Assembly: GCA_963741135.1 (NCBI GenBank)
Contig: CAVUHC010000007.1
Location: 372,001 to 436,000 of the forward strand
Direction of reading: 5' to 3'
From: Gp6-AA40 sp963741135
Lineage (GTDB): Bacteria > Acidobacteriota > Vicinamibacteria > Vicinamibacterales > UBA2999
Length of the DNA stretch: 64,000 nucleotides
The notes under the pieces were generated by a model. It was not told the DNA's origin. It saw only the letters and a list, made by a program, of their open reading frames with translations, and searched no databases. Position numbers and translations under genes: made by a program. The first letter of the stretch is position 1. Each line of letters starts with the position of its first letter. Of this stretch, positions 38,016 to 47,357 are shown piece after piece.

Positions 38016-38070
38016 GGATCTGGGATCGGGGATCAGGGATCGGGGATCCGATGGCGGATCCCCGCATCCG
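38015..38070. repeat. Heptamer tract GGGATCN, five units
   Basis: Starting at the last base of the propeller gene stop codon, GGGATCT, GGGATCG, GGGATCA, GGGATCG and GGGATCC follow in exact 7-bp steps (38015-38049). A short inverted arm GGATCCCCGC follows at 38056-38065. It closely resembles the tract at 52927. Confidence 0.85.
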
Positions 38071-38077
38071 GTTTTCG

Positions 38078-38105
38078 TAAAGGCGGACCTTCAGGTCCGC
38101 CTTTA
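38078..38105. terminator. Bidirectional terminator-like hairpin between convergent genes
   Basis: A perfect 12-bp stem, TAAAGGCGGACC / GGTCCGCCTTTA, with a TTCA loop, overlaps the stop codon of the cytochrome gene at 38103. The A and T ends give a short T tract in both directions. Its core is the same GGCGGAC hairpin as at 12262, so it may be a REP-like element used as terminator. Confidence 0.75.
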
Positions 38106-38504
38106 CTTTTGCTTGGCGATCGATCTCACGTAGTTCACGACATTCCACATGTCCGCCTCCTTGAGGATCTCTCCCCATGGCGTCATGTTCAGCTCAGGCG
38201 GAACGCCGTTCTTGATCACGTCGAAGATCTCCCCGTCGGTCGAACCGTGATCCCATTTGTCGTCGACGAGACTGGGGGCGGCCGGGATCAGGTCGTTTCC
38301 TGGCCCGCCTTCGCCGTTGGTGCCGTGGCAGGTTGCGCACTTCTGCGTAAAGACTCGTTTTCCAGCCGCGACAGATTCAGGTGTGGCGGCTTCCGGGTTC
38401 TTGACCTTCGCCGCTTCGGGATTCCCTTGTGCAGCGATGGCGATGCGCCCGAGGCATGCCAGCGCGAGCGCCGCGATCATCGTTCGAAAAAGACGTGAGT
38501 CCAC
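38103..38504 (-). CDS. Small secreted cytochrome c
   Basis: I choose GTG 38504, 8 bases after CAGGAG, giving 133 residues; the open frame extends upstream without a ribosome site. A signal peptide (MIAALALACLGRIAIAA) is followed by a class I cytochrome c domain: VAAGKRVFTQKCATCHGTNGEGG (heme site CATCH), DGEIFDVIKNGVP and, near the end, LNMTPWG with the axial methionine, then WNVVNYVRSIA. This is a soluble periplasmic electron carrier. It lies between the two propeller-heme paralogues and could be their electron acceptor. Confidence 0.9.
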   Translation of the reverse strand: MDSRLFRTMIAALALACLGRIAIAAQGNPEAAKVKNPEAATPESVAAGKRVFTQKCATCHGTNGEGGPGNDLIPAAPSLVDDKWDHGSTDGEIFDVIKNGVPPELNMTPWGEILKEADMWNVVNYVRSIAKQK

Positions 38505-38655
38505 GCGATTTGCTCCTGTAAATAGGTAAGGGCACATTTTATATCGCTTCCACGAGCCACGGAACCAATCCGTGCCTCTGTGTCTCTGTGACCTGTTGAA
38601 CCGATTTGCAGGTGGGCTTCGCATGCTATATTTCGGCATTCGCAAGGAGGCGCTC

Positions 38656-39168
38656 GTGCGTGCCATGACTAGTCGGTTCCTCGTCCGCAACCTGGCTACC
38701 GTCGTCGGTTTCGCGTGCCTCGCTATCCCCGCGGCCGCTCAGACTGCGCACGATCCGCGCCTCACGATCAAACCGGAGGACGTGAAGTGGCCGCCCGCTG
38801 CCGCCGGCGCGGCCGGGACCTCGGGGGTAAGCGCGATTCAGACCGTCGTGCTGAAAGGCGATCCTTCGAAAGCGGGTCTGTACACGCTGCTGCTGAAAGT
38901 CAGCCAGCCAAACGTCCGCATCCAGGCGCACGCGCATTCTGATGACCGCGTCGCCACGGTCATCAAGGGAACGTGGTACTTCGCGTACGGAGATAAGTTC
39001 GACGAAGCGCGGCTTGCGGCGCTGTCTCCCGGCAGTGTCTACACCGAACCGCCCAACGTGAATCATTTCGCGATGACGAAGGGTGAGGTGATTATTCAGA
39101 TCACGGGCACTGGTCCTTCAACGACCAAGTACGTCGATCCCGCCAGCGATCCCACGGCGAAGCGATAG
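38656..39168 (+). CDS. Secreted cupin-domain protein (paralogue of the one at 12417)
   Basis: GTG 38656 stands 5 bases after AAGGAGG and gives 170 residues; ATG 38665 is an alternative. A signal peptide ends near PAAAQ. The cupin has IQAHAHSDDRVATVIKGTW (motif 1) and TEPPNVNHFAMT (motif 2), and the tail TTKYVDPASDP matches KYVDSADDP of the protein at 12417. The gene is divergent from the cytochrome c gene. Function unknown. Confidence 0.82.
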   Translation: MRAMTSRFLVRNLATVVGFACLAIPAAAQTAHDPRLTIKPEDVKWPPAAAGAAGTSGVSAIQTVVLKGDPSKAGLYTLLLKVSQPNVRIQAHAHSDDRVATVIKGTWYFAYGDKFDEARLAALSPGSVYTEPPNVNHFAMTKGEVIIQITGTGPSTTKYVDPASDPTAKR

Positions 39169-39234
39169 TCAGCTGGCAGCAGCCAGCCGGCAGCGTGCGG
39201 TGATTTCTGCTCGCTGTCGGCTGCCCGCTATTTG

Positions 39235-41382
39235 TTACTTCGCAAGCGGATCCGGGCGCAGCTGGAACTGCGCGGCAAACGGCGTGGATCCCTTGCCGCC
39301 TTCCTTCAGCCACGGCGTGCGATCCCCGCTGGCGGCCCACAGTCCTCGTCCCTTCCAGCCGGTATTGGGATCGTCGATGCGGCCATCGAGCCCCTTGGCA
39401 TAGAAGCCCAGCGGATACGGCACTCGCAGCGTGACCATCTTGCCGTCCTTGAGCGCGATGAGACCGTCGTTCAGATTGCCCGTCGACACCGGCACGTCCT
39501 CGCCGAGTCCGAACGTGTTGTGCTGGTCGACCCAGCTGTAATAACTGGACTCGGCGCTGTTGTCACCGATGCCCTCGAACCCTGGTCCCGGGTACTTGTA
39601 GAACGTCCAGCCCTCGGGGCAGTGGTCGCCGGTCGCCTTCGGCCCGTTCAGCGGACCTTTGCACTTGGTGCGATCGAAACTGCCAAGGTGACCGCTCGCC
39701 AGCGATACCCAGACGACACCTTTTGAGTCGATGTCACCACCGCGCACACCGAAGCCGGGCGCCGGCACGTTGTAAAGCTCCGCCAGCGCCGTCTCCGGCG
39801 GATTGGATCCAGGAACGAGCCGCACAACGGCGCCCGGATTATCGCGATATGAGCCCCAGACGGAGCCGTCGATCGGACTTGGCATCACTGCGTAGAACCC
39901 CGCCTCGACCCGCTTGTCCTTGGTTGGATCGACGGGGTCCTTGGGTTCGACATAGGCGTCACGCTTGCCGTTGCCGTTGGTATCCAGAATCAGCGCCGTC
40001 CAGCCCTGCGACTTCGCGGAGTCGCCGGTCGCGTCGAACATCTTCGTGTTGACCCAGCCGACCACCGGGCCGCCGCCGCTCGTCCACAACGTCTCGTTCG
40101 CGTCGAAGCCGAACTCCGGGTGGTGCGTCCCGAAGCACGTATCGACGAAGCTGTACTTGTTCGTCTTCGGGTCCCACACCGCGACCTGCCGGTTTGAACG
40201 CTCCAGCGGAAAGGCCCTGGCCGATGGGTGATCCGAACCCTTTTTGCAGAACTCCGGGTTGTCTCCGCCGCGCACCGATGCCGCCAGCCAGACTCTTCCG
40301 GTCCTGTCCAGCATGGAGTTGTGGTTGTTGACGCGCGTATCCCAGATCGACTCGCTGCCCCAGTAGGCCGACGGTTGCATTGCCGTCAAGCCGGCGGCGT
40401 GCCCGGGCCCGAGACTCAACGGCATGTGCTCGTCCCTGACCGGCGCGTGAAATGTCGTCGCGCTGTTCTTCACTGGATCGAGGATGGGCAGGATGTCGGT
40501 GCTGTACTCAGGCGATCCGTAGATCCGGCCGTTGGCGTTGACCGTGGGGTCCCGCTTGTCGGTGGTGATCACGTCGTGCAGGTAATGCTTCTCGTCTCCC
40601 AGCGCCCGGAGGGTGACGACGATGTTGCGTTCGACGCCTTGCGGCCTTGTCGGCTTGATATGCGGAAGCTCGCCCTTGGCGATCCGATCCGTCCACTCGC
40701 CCAGGTACTGGTATCCCAGGGGCCCGAGTGAGAGCAGCTGGCCTGTCATCTGTTCGCCGGACTGGCCGGACATCGTGCGGCGCATCCACGCCTGGGCGGA
40801 CGAGGGGAACTCGCCGAAGGAGGCAGGAATCGTGCGCGTGGATTTCTGACCCAGCTGATGACAACCGACGCAGCCGTTGTTCTTCATCTGGTTGAGCCAT
40901 GCCGTTTGCGTAATGGTCGCCGGAATCTTTCCGTCCTCGCTGAATTCGTCTTTGGTCGGGATGTGCAGCATCGAGTACCAGTAGATGGCGGGGTAATACT
41001 CTGCGGCGGCGGCTTCGTTCGGCGCTGGTGTTGCGGAGAGATTCACCAGCTTGCCGGGAGCGCTCGTCACCTTCGTACTATCCACGAGACCGTAGCCGCG
41101 CACCCATACGTTGTAGTTCGATTGGGGCAGATCCGGGACCACATAGCGCCCGCGATCGTCGGTGACGACCGCCTTGATATACCTGACGGGCAGGTCGAGC
41201 GTCTCGGCGATGACCCATACGCCTGCCTCCGGTCCGTTCGAGCTCGTCACGACACCACCGATGTCGTCGCTGTCGATGGCGATTGGCGCGTCCTGGGCGT
41301 ATGAGCGCACGAAAAGCCACGTCACGAGCAGGCCCAGGCAGGCGACTAAAACGAGATTTCGGGGTCTTAGGCTCCGGGGCAT
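39235..41382 (-). CDS. Secreted carboxypeptidase-regulatory / mono-heme / propeller fusion protein (paralogue 2)
   Basis: ATG 41382 follows a GGAGGAACG ribosome site and opens a signal anchor (LVLVACLGLLVTWLFVRSYAQ); the open frame runs further upstream without support. The 715 residues follow the layout of the gene at 35835: CarboxypepD_reg-like sandwich (DDIGGVVTSSNGPEAGVWVIAE), heme site CVGCH near residue 190, then the same blade phrases (NGNGKRDAYVEPKDPVDPTKDKR, GSFDRTKCKGPLNGP, CPEGWTFYKYPGPG). The pair arose by duplication and now flanks a cytochrome c and a cupin. Which substrate the propeller binds is unknown. Confidence 0.82.
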   Translation of the reverse strand: MPRSLRPRNLVLVACLGLLVTWLFVRSYAQDAPIAIDSDDIGGVVTSSNGPEAGVWVIAETLDLPVRYIKAVVTDDRGRYVVPDLPQSNYNVWVRGYGLVDSTKVTSAPGKLVNLSATPAPNEAAAAEYYPAIYWYSMLHIPTKDEFSEDGKIPATITQTAWLNQMKNNGCVGCHQLGQKSTRTIPASFGEFPSSAQAWMRRTMSGQSGEQMTGQLLSLGPLGYQYLGEWTDRIAKGELPHIKPTRPQGVERNIVVTLRALGDEKHYLHDVITTDKRDPTVNANGRIYGSPEYSTDILPILDPVKNSATTFHAPVRDEHMPLSLGPGHAAGLTAMQPSAYWGSESIWDTRVNNHNSMLDRTGRVWLAASVRGGDNPEFCKKGSDHPSARAFPLERSNRQVAVWDPKTNKYSFVDTCFGTHHPEFGFDANETLWTSGGGPVVGWVNTKMFDATGDSAKSQGWTALILDTNGNGKRDAYVEPKDPVDPTKDKRVEAGFYAVMPSPIDGSVWGSYRDNPGAVVRLVPGSNPPETALAELYNVPAPGFGVRGGDIDSKGVVWVSLASGHLGSFDRTKCKGPLNGPKATGDHCPEGWTFYKYPGPGFEGIGDNSAESSYYSWVDQHNTFGLGEDVPVSTGNLNDGLIALKDGKMVTLRVPYPLGFYAKGLDGRIDDPNTGWKGRGLWAASGDRTPWLKEGGKGSTPFAAQFQLRPDPLAK

Positions 41383-41498
41383 AGCACGTTCCTCCAGGCT
41401 GTTCTGTTGCGTGTAATCCGTCGGGTCCGCCACCGCAATGGTGGGCGAATTCGCCGGTAAAGTATACGGCCTGACGTCGAATTCCCGGGTGACCGAGC

Positions 41499-42128
41499 CT
41501 AGGGCTTCGGAACCCGGAGTGTCGCGCTGATCATCGCGCTTCCACTGACGGCGTACACCAGCGCAAGTGGATGAAGCAGAGCCGGACCGATTTGGTACAT
41601 GCCGAACCACAGGTCGGCATCGATTTTTTCGAGCCGGAACGCGGCTCCGAGCAGCGCGACGATGAGGATGCTCGTCGGAATGGGGGTGCCCTCGAAGTAC
41701 TTCACCTTGCCGGTTTCGGTGTCCGCGAGGTCGGCTGCCGTCACGTTGAAGCGCGCGAGGCGGCTCACGCCGCAGACGACGAAGTAGGTGAGGCACAACA
41801 TGTCCCACCCGCCGCGCAAACCCAGCGTGAAGCCGAGCACCGCGGGCGCCACGCCAAAGGAAATCACGTCGGACAACGAGTCGAGGTCCGCGCCAAGCAC
41901 CGATTGCCGCTTCGGGTTCAGGCGCGCGACGTAGCCGTCGAGGACATCACAGACGAGGGCCGACGGCAGCAGGATGAAAGCGGTCCACAGGAACCGCGGA
42001 TTTCCAGACGCGATGTAGTCCAGGCACAGAAAGATGGCGATCGTGCCGCAGGCCGCGTTCCCGATCGTCAGCGCATCGGCCGGAGTGTACGACCGCAGCA
42101 TCGAGAGATGCCGGCGGGGCGGTGTCAT
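41499..42128 (-). CDS. pssA: CDP-diacylglycerol-serine O-phosphatidyltransferase (phosphatidylserine synthase)
   Basis: ATG 42128 gives 209 residues. The CDP-alcohol phosphotransferase signature is complete: DGYVARLNPKRQSVLGADLDSLSD fits the DGxxAR..G..LDSxxD pattern, with all three aspartates. Several hydrophobic spans place it in the inner membrane (TIGNAACGTIAIFLCLDYIA, LLCLTYFVVCG-like, IPTSILIVALLGAAF). It should join CDP-diacylglycerol and serine on the way to phosphatidylethanolamine. It is a little shorter than typical PssA. The start overlaps the stop of the SnoaL gene (ATGA). Confidence 0.87.
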   Translation of the reverse strand: MTPPRRHLSMLRSYTPADALTIGNAACGTIAIFLCLDYIASGNPRFLWTAFILLPSALVCDVLDGYVARLNPKRQSVLGADLDSLSDVISFGVAPAVLGFTLGLRGGWDMLCLTYFVVCGVSRLARFNVTAADLADTETGKVKYFEGTPIPTSILIVALLGAAFRLEKIDADLWFGMYQIGPALLHPLALVYAVSGSAMISATLRVPKP

Positions 42129-43000
42129 GGACCTCGCTGTCTGGTTGTCGCCGCGCTCGACCGAATGGCCGTCTGGTAGCTGAGGGTTTCGACCCACCGG
42201 CCATCGCGTTTGACCCACACCCGTGTGATGCGTAACAAGTCGCCGCGATCGGGCTGGTGCTGCGACGTCATGACGACGGCGGTTCCGAAGTCGAAGAGAC
42301 GGGCGGAGAGGAGCTTCGTGGGTGAAACGCCGCCGAGTGCCGAGCGCTGAATTGCGGCAACGCGGGTCGGCTTGTCGAAGACGCGGTCGCCGTTCGAGCT
42401 CACGAGTGCGAACTCTTCTGCGATGTACCCGCTCCATGTCGCGGCGTTGCCCGTCATGGCCGCTTCTTCGAGACCGACGTACGCCGCGATGACGGCGCGT
42501 TCGTTCTCGCTCTTCGCCGCGTATGGCACAGCGCCGCACGGGTTCTCACAGTTCTTACCCGTCTTGCCCGCACCGGGTGTTGCGGTGGGCGGCGCATCGA
42601 GCGACCTGACTTCCTGAAACACGAGCAGTCGCCAGCCGGCGGGGCGCTTCACCCACACGCGCAGGTCGTGCAGTTTGCCAACATTGACTTGCACCACGCC
42701 AACCTGGCCGTAGCCGTACTGCTTCGCTTCGGCGCGCGCTTCGTCGGAGATGGCGGCTTTCGGCATCCCTTGACCGACCTGCGACGCGGTGAGCGTGGTC
42801 CCGTCAGCGGTTGTCCATGCGGCGTCCCGATCGAGAAAGACCGTAACAGCTTTTACGTCTCCCCGCGCGACGGCCTGGGCGAAGGCGCGGTCAGCGGCGA
42901 GCATCGCTTGGTCCGCCGCCGGACCAGCAGCCATCGTTGGCCCTGATGAGACTGCGAGCCCGAGCACAGCGAAGAGCAATACAGCGAAATTTTTCGTCAC
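42125..43000 (-). CDS. Secreted protein with two SnoaL / DUF4440 NTF2-like domains
   Basis: GTG 43000 gives 291 residues. A signal peptide (NFAVLLFAVLGLAVSSGPTMA) is followed by two copies of an NTF2-like unit. The first begins MLAADRAFAQAVARGDVKAVTVFLD and ends VKRPAGWRLLVFQEV; the second begins VIAAYVGLEEAAMTGNAATWSGY and ends VKRDGRWVETLSYQT. No catalytic residues are clear. It overlaps pssA by 4 bases, though a shared function is not obvious. Confidence 0.8.
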   Translation of the reverse strand: MTKNFAVLLFAVLGLAVSSGPTMAAGPAADQAMLAADRAFAQAVARGDVKAVTVFLDRDAAWTTADGTTLTASQVGQGMPKAAISDEARAEAKQYGYGQVGVVQVNVGKLHDLRVWVKRPAGWRLLVFQEVRSLDAPPTATPGAGKTGKNCENPCGAVPYAAKSENERAVIAAYVGLEEAAMTGNAATWSGYIAEEFALVSSNGDRVFDKPTRVAAIQRSALGGVSPTKLLSARLFDFGTAVVMTSQHQPDRGDLLRITRVWVKRDGRWVETLSYQTAIRSSAATTRQRGP

Positions 43001-43121
43001 GCGATTTCCGAGGCTCTACCTGCTTTTGGCGACGTCGTTTCTCGTTGCCACGACGCGACGACCCTGCCACAATCCGGCCCGACAGTCGCATCCTAGATCA
43101 GTTTTCTACTGAGGCGGCCAC

Positions 43122-43163
43122 ATGAAAGCGAAACTCGCTGTCCTGGCGCTCGGCGCTCCATGA
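43122..43163 (+). other. Orphan 13-residue start fragment of a signal peptide
   Basis: ATG 43122 gives MKAKLAVLALGAP and then TGA. It looks like the beginning of a secretory signal whose gene is gone, or a leader peptide for the MBL gene at 43205. No homologous continuation is seen in other frames. Confidence 0.3.
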
Positions 43164-43204
43164 GTGCAACGCGCTGCCACAGCCAACCACGAACTAAGGG
43201 AACG

Positions 43205-44374
43205 ATGCGCGGTCATCTGTCCGTTCTGTCCGTCGCGTTGGGTCTCGCCGCCATGATGGCTGGCGCAGTGATCGGCCAGTCGAATACGCTCGACATCTAC
43301 TTCATCGACACCGAGGGCGGTCAGTCCACGCTGCTCGTCTCGCCGTCGGGTGAGACCTTCATGATTGATACCGGCTTTGCCGGTCTCGACACCCCGAATC
43401 CGGACAAGGACGCGGGGCGCGATGCCGCGCGTATCGCCGACGTCGCCAGGGTCGCCAAGGTCACCCGGATTGACACCTTGCTCGCCACGCATTTTCACGG
43501 CGATCACGCCAGCGGCATTGCGCGCCTCGCCGAGAAGCTGCCGGTGCGTACTCTCGTCGATCACGGTCCGGCCCTGCAGGACGTGCCGACGATGAAGCAG
43601 ACGGTCGGGGCGTACGCCGAGGAGTGGGCCGCCGCGTTCGCGAAAGGACAGCACCAGGTTGTCGCGCCGGGCGACAAGATTGCGGTGAGGGGCCTCGACG
43701 TCACTGTCGTTGAAGCCCTCGGCAAGCAGATCGAGCGAGCGGGCCCGCCGAACCCTAACTGCTCGAACATCCCGCAGCGTCAGGGCGGCAATCCCGAGGA
43801 CACCGCGTCTGTCGGCGTCGTCGTGCAGTACGGGATGTTCCGCTTCGCCAATTTCGGTGACCTGCCGTGGAACCAGGAAATTCTCCTGCTCTGTCCCAAC
43901 AATCGCGTCGGCGTGATCGACGTCTACGAAACCGCGGGGCACGGGCGCGAACCGACGCCGGCGGTCTACGCAATGGCGCCACGCATTGCCGTTCTCGACA
44001 ATGGCGCGCGGAAGGGTGGCGGCGCTGCGACGCTGAAGGGATTCAAGGCCTCTCCGGGCTTCGAGGATCTCTGGCAGCTCCACAAAAACGTCATGGGGGG
44101 CGTCGAAGGAAATCCCCCGGACGAGTTCTCGGCTAACTTCGAGGATACCGATAACACGATGCACGCCGCGCACTATCTGAAGGTATCCGCAAAGGACGAC
44201 GGCTCTTTTACGATGTTCAACTCGCGCACCGGCGCGACGAAGACGTACCCGTACGCAAGGGCACGAACTAGACACTTGAGGCGGACCGCCGGGCCCGTCC
44301 CAACGATTGATAAACCGACCCCACGCCCGGAGTTAGTCAGGGAGCGCGAGGTTATCCTCGCGGGAGGTGAATGA
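43205..44374 (+). CDS. Secreted MBL-fold metallo-hydrolase (ComEC/Rec2-like)
   Basis: ATG 43205 follows AAGGGAAC and gives 389 residues. A signal peptide (LSVLSVALGLAAMMAGAVIG) leads into LDIYFIDTEGGQSTLLVSPSG, the start of a metallo-beta-lactamase fold of the competence-protein type, and the zinc motif THFHGDHASG (HxHxDH). A further FANFGDLPW strand gives the bridging Asp. The last 30 residues look unlike the family; a one-base shift near 44245 would end the protein around 44270 instead. Its stop overlaps the start of the TonB receptor at 44371 (ATGA), so the two are coupled; it may process a substrate for that receptor. Confidence 0.82.
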   Translation: MRGHLSVLSVALGLAAMMAGAVIGQSNTLDIYFIDTEGGQSTLLVSPSGETFMIDTGFAGLDTPNPDKDAGRDAARIADVARVAKVTRIDTLLATHFHGDHASGIARLAEKLPVRTLVDHGPALQDVPTMKQTVGAYAEEWAAAFAKGQHQVVAPGDKIAVRGLDVTVVEALGKQIERAGPPNPNCSNIPQRQGGNPEDTASVGVVVQYGMFRFANFGDLPWNQEILLLCPNNRVGVIDVYETAGHGREPTPAVYAMAPRIAVLDNGARKGGGAATLKGFKASPGFEDLWQLHKNVMGGVEGNPPDEFSANFEDTDNTMHAAHYLKVSAKDDGSFTMFNSRTGATKTYPYARARTRHLRRTAGPVPTIDKPTPRPELVREREVILAGGE

Positions 44375-47248
44375 TGACGTCGTCGAACCCCAGGCGATTG
44401 ATGTTGGGCCTTGCCATTCTGTTCTTTCCAGTCCTCGCATTTGCTCAGGAAGCAACCGTAAGCGGCACAGTGGAAGATTCGACAGGCGGTGTCCTGCCCG
44501 GCGTCACCGTGACGGCAGTGAGCGCGACCACCGGCAACACCTTTCTCGGCGTGACCGACGAGCGCGGCACCTTTCGGGTGCCGGTCCGCGTCGGCCGCTA
44601 CAAGATGACGATGGAATTGCCCGGCTTTGCGACCGTCGCGCAGGAATTCGAGGCGCTGGTCGGGCAGACCATTACCATCAACGCGCAGATGAAGCCGTCG
44701 ACGGTTCAGGAATCGGTGACCGTTACGGGCGAAGCCCCGCTGATTGAAACGACCTCGTCGACGCTGGCGGGCAACATCGATCCGCGGCAGACCAAGGATC
44801 TGCCGGTGAACGGCGGGAACTGGCTGGACCTGTCACTCCTCGCGCCGGGCAACCGGTCGAACGGCGTTGATCCGAATACGCCGACCGCGCGGCAGCGCTT
44901 CGATTTTCAGTTGAACATCGACGGGCAGCAGGTCACCAACAACGGACGAGCGGGTGCCGCGAATCCCCGTGTGTCACAGGAAGCGGTCGGGGAGTTTCAG
45001 TTCGTGGCAAGCCGGTGGGACGCCTCCCAGGGACGGTCGAACGGCGTTCTGGTGAACGCGGTAACCAAGTCGGGAAGCAATACCTCCACCGGCGCATTCA
45101 CCGCCAGTTTCCGGAGCGACAAGTTCAACGCAGAGGACTTCGTCCAGAAGCGGGTGCTCCCGTACAAGAACCAGCGGTTCAACGGCACGTATGGCGGACC
45201 ACTCAGAAAGGATCAGGCGCACTACTTCGTTTACTACGAGCGCGAGAGCGAACCGTCGACGATTACGTTCAACAGCCCGTATCCTTCGTTCAACATCGAC
45301 CAGACGAGGGACGTTCTCGACTGGAACGGGGGCGCGCGCCTCGACTTTCAGGTGGGATCGCAGCAGCATCTGATGGTACGCGGCACCAAATGGCACCGCA
45401 CGGATCCTGCGTATTCGGGCCTGAACGGCGCCACCAGCCATCCGTCCGCTCAGGGCTACTCCTCGGCACAGTCCGACACCTTCTTCGCAACCTTCTCGAA
45501 GGTGCTGGGGAGTCGCGGTCTGAACGAAATCAAAGGCGGATTTACCGGCGCCACCGAGACGGAACAGCAGCGTCGTCACCTGGTCCGGTCATCCGCAGGC
45601 CGGCGTGGCCGGCGTCACGAACGGGGCGCCGCGCATCAATTTCAACGGCTACGCCTTTGGAAACAACAACACGAACTGGCCCCAGACACTGGGACAGCAG
45701 GTCATTTCGATTCGAGACGATTTCGCCTACTCGTTCAACAAGGGCGGGCGCCACGATATCAAGACGGGCGGCGAGCTCCTTAACACCTTCTTCTATCTCT
45801 ACAACTGCCGCCCGTGCGTCGGGATCTATGACGCCTCGACCGCACGGCCGCCCGCGAACATCGAGCAGCTCATACCGGTGTGGGACAACCCGAACACGTG
45901 GAATCTCAACGCGCTGAACCCGCTCATCCGCTCCTATCAGATCGGCGTTGGAGAGTTTGGCGGCCAGGCGCGGCGAAAAACCGTTGCCACGTGGATACAG
46001 GACGACTGGCAGTTGATGCGAAGGCTGACGCTGAACCTCGGGTTACGTTACGATCTGCAACCAAATTCGTTCGCGAATTTCATCGAGGTCTATCCGATCC
46101 TGAAGAAGGACCGGTCGAACGACAAGACGAACTTCGGTCCACGCGCCGGCTTTGCGTACAACGTTAACGACCGGACGGTCATTCGTGGCGGCGCAGGCCG
46201 TTACTACGGTCAGGTCGTCGACAATCTCACCTCGTTCACGCTTTCGGCGGCGACGACGTACGTCGCGCAGGTCTTCAACGACGACCGGCCGGACTTCGCA
46301 AGCAACCCCTTCAACGGGCCGCTGCCGACTCTCGAGCAGTTGAGGAAGTCGGGCATCGCACAGAGCACCGGGTCCGCCATCGCGACGCCGTACATGAAGA
46401 TGCCATACAGCTGGAGCTCCTCAATCGGGTTCCAGCGGCAAATCGGCAGCACCATGGCGCTCACCTCAGACTTCAACTTCGTTGGAGCGCGCCACGAGCG
46501 GCTTGGGTTGACGAATCTGAATCTCAGCTACAACCCGGCCACCGGCCTGAACTATCCGTCTACCGATGTTGCGCGGCGGCCGATTCCGGGGTGGGCGCTG
46601 ACGGGAGTCTCGGTGAACACCGGCCGATCCAACTACCGTGGGTTGGAGACCGCGTTCAACAAGCGGATGGCCAACCACTACCAGTTCTCGGCCACCTATA
46701 CCTTCGCGGGCTTGTGGGACGACGACGCGCAGCCCTATCTTGTGGACTGCACGAAAGAGACCGCGGAATCATGGTGCACGATGGGACCACTGCCTTTCAA
46801 AGTGGCTCCCGATCTGGGTGGCGAATACGGACTGGCGACCTCCGATCAGCGGCATCGCGCTGTCTTCAACGGCATTTTCGAACTTCCGAAGGGTTTCCTG
46901 CTGAGCGGCCTGTACTTCTTCGGATCGGGTGCCCGGGCGGGCGTGACTTCCGGTGGCGACCGCCGGGGCATTGGTGCGGCGACCGGCAGCCGTCTCCGCG
47001 CGGACGGAACGCTCGTGCCGCGCAACAACTTCGTCGGCGACCCGATTCACAGGGTCGACTTGCGTATATCAAAGGTCTTTCCTATCGGTCCCCGATTCAG
47101 GATTGAAGGGCTGATCGACGCGTTCAACCTGTTCAACCGCGAGAACTACAACGCTTACACGTTGACCGAGACGAGCGCGCTGCTTGGGCAAGGCTCGGAT
47201 GGCAGCCTGGCGCGCAGGCTCCAGATGGGGTTCCGCGTGACGTTCTGA
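44371..47248 (+). CDS. TonB-dependent receptor with N-terminal carboxypeptidase-regulatory domain (Oar-like), one frameshift
   Basis: The ATG at 44371 follows CGGGAGGTGA. The protein has a signal peptide (LGLAILFFPVLAFAQ), a CarboxypepD_reg-like domain (EATVSGTVEDSTGGVLPGVTV), plug (GEAPLIETTSS, DLPVNGGNWLDLSLLAPG, FQLNIDGQQVTNN) and a barrel ending GFRVTF. The first frame holds to about 45570, then the barrel continues in the frame open at 45605, so one base is lost or gained. Both receptors of the window break at nearly the same place, just after NEIKGG. A CxxC (CRPC) sits in the barrel. A REP-like hairpin and a strong terminator follow the stop. Confidence 0.87.
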
Positions 47249-47264
47249 TCCGTCAACGGCTATC

Positions 47265-47285
47265 CGCGGACCTGGAAGGTCCGCG
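47265..47285. repeat. REP-like hairpin CGCGGACCT-GGA-AGGTCCGCG
   Basis: A perfect 9-bp stem with a GGA loop, 16 bases after the TonB receptor stop. The same arms recur at 60211-60231 and 60244-60264, and with small changes at 61115-61136, inside a coding region. Confidence 0.85.
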
Positions 47286-47299
47286 CCGCTCTGACTGTG

Positions 47300-47334
47300 A
47301 AGGCCGGGTGGGTTCATCCCGCCCGGCCTTTTGT
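47300..47334 (+). terminator. Strong Rho-independent terminator of TonB receptor 2
   Basis: A 13-bp stem, AAGGCCGGGTGGG / CCCGCCCGGCCTT with one G-T pair and a 5-base loop, ends in TTTTGTATTCTT. It lies 51 bases after the receptor stop and just before the cytochrome gene. Confidence 0.85.
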
Positions 47335-47357
47335 ATTCTTCTGTCCCAGGAATGTTC

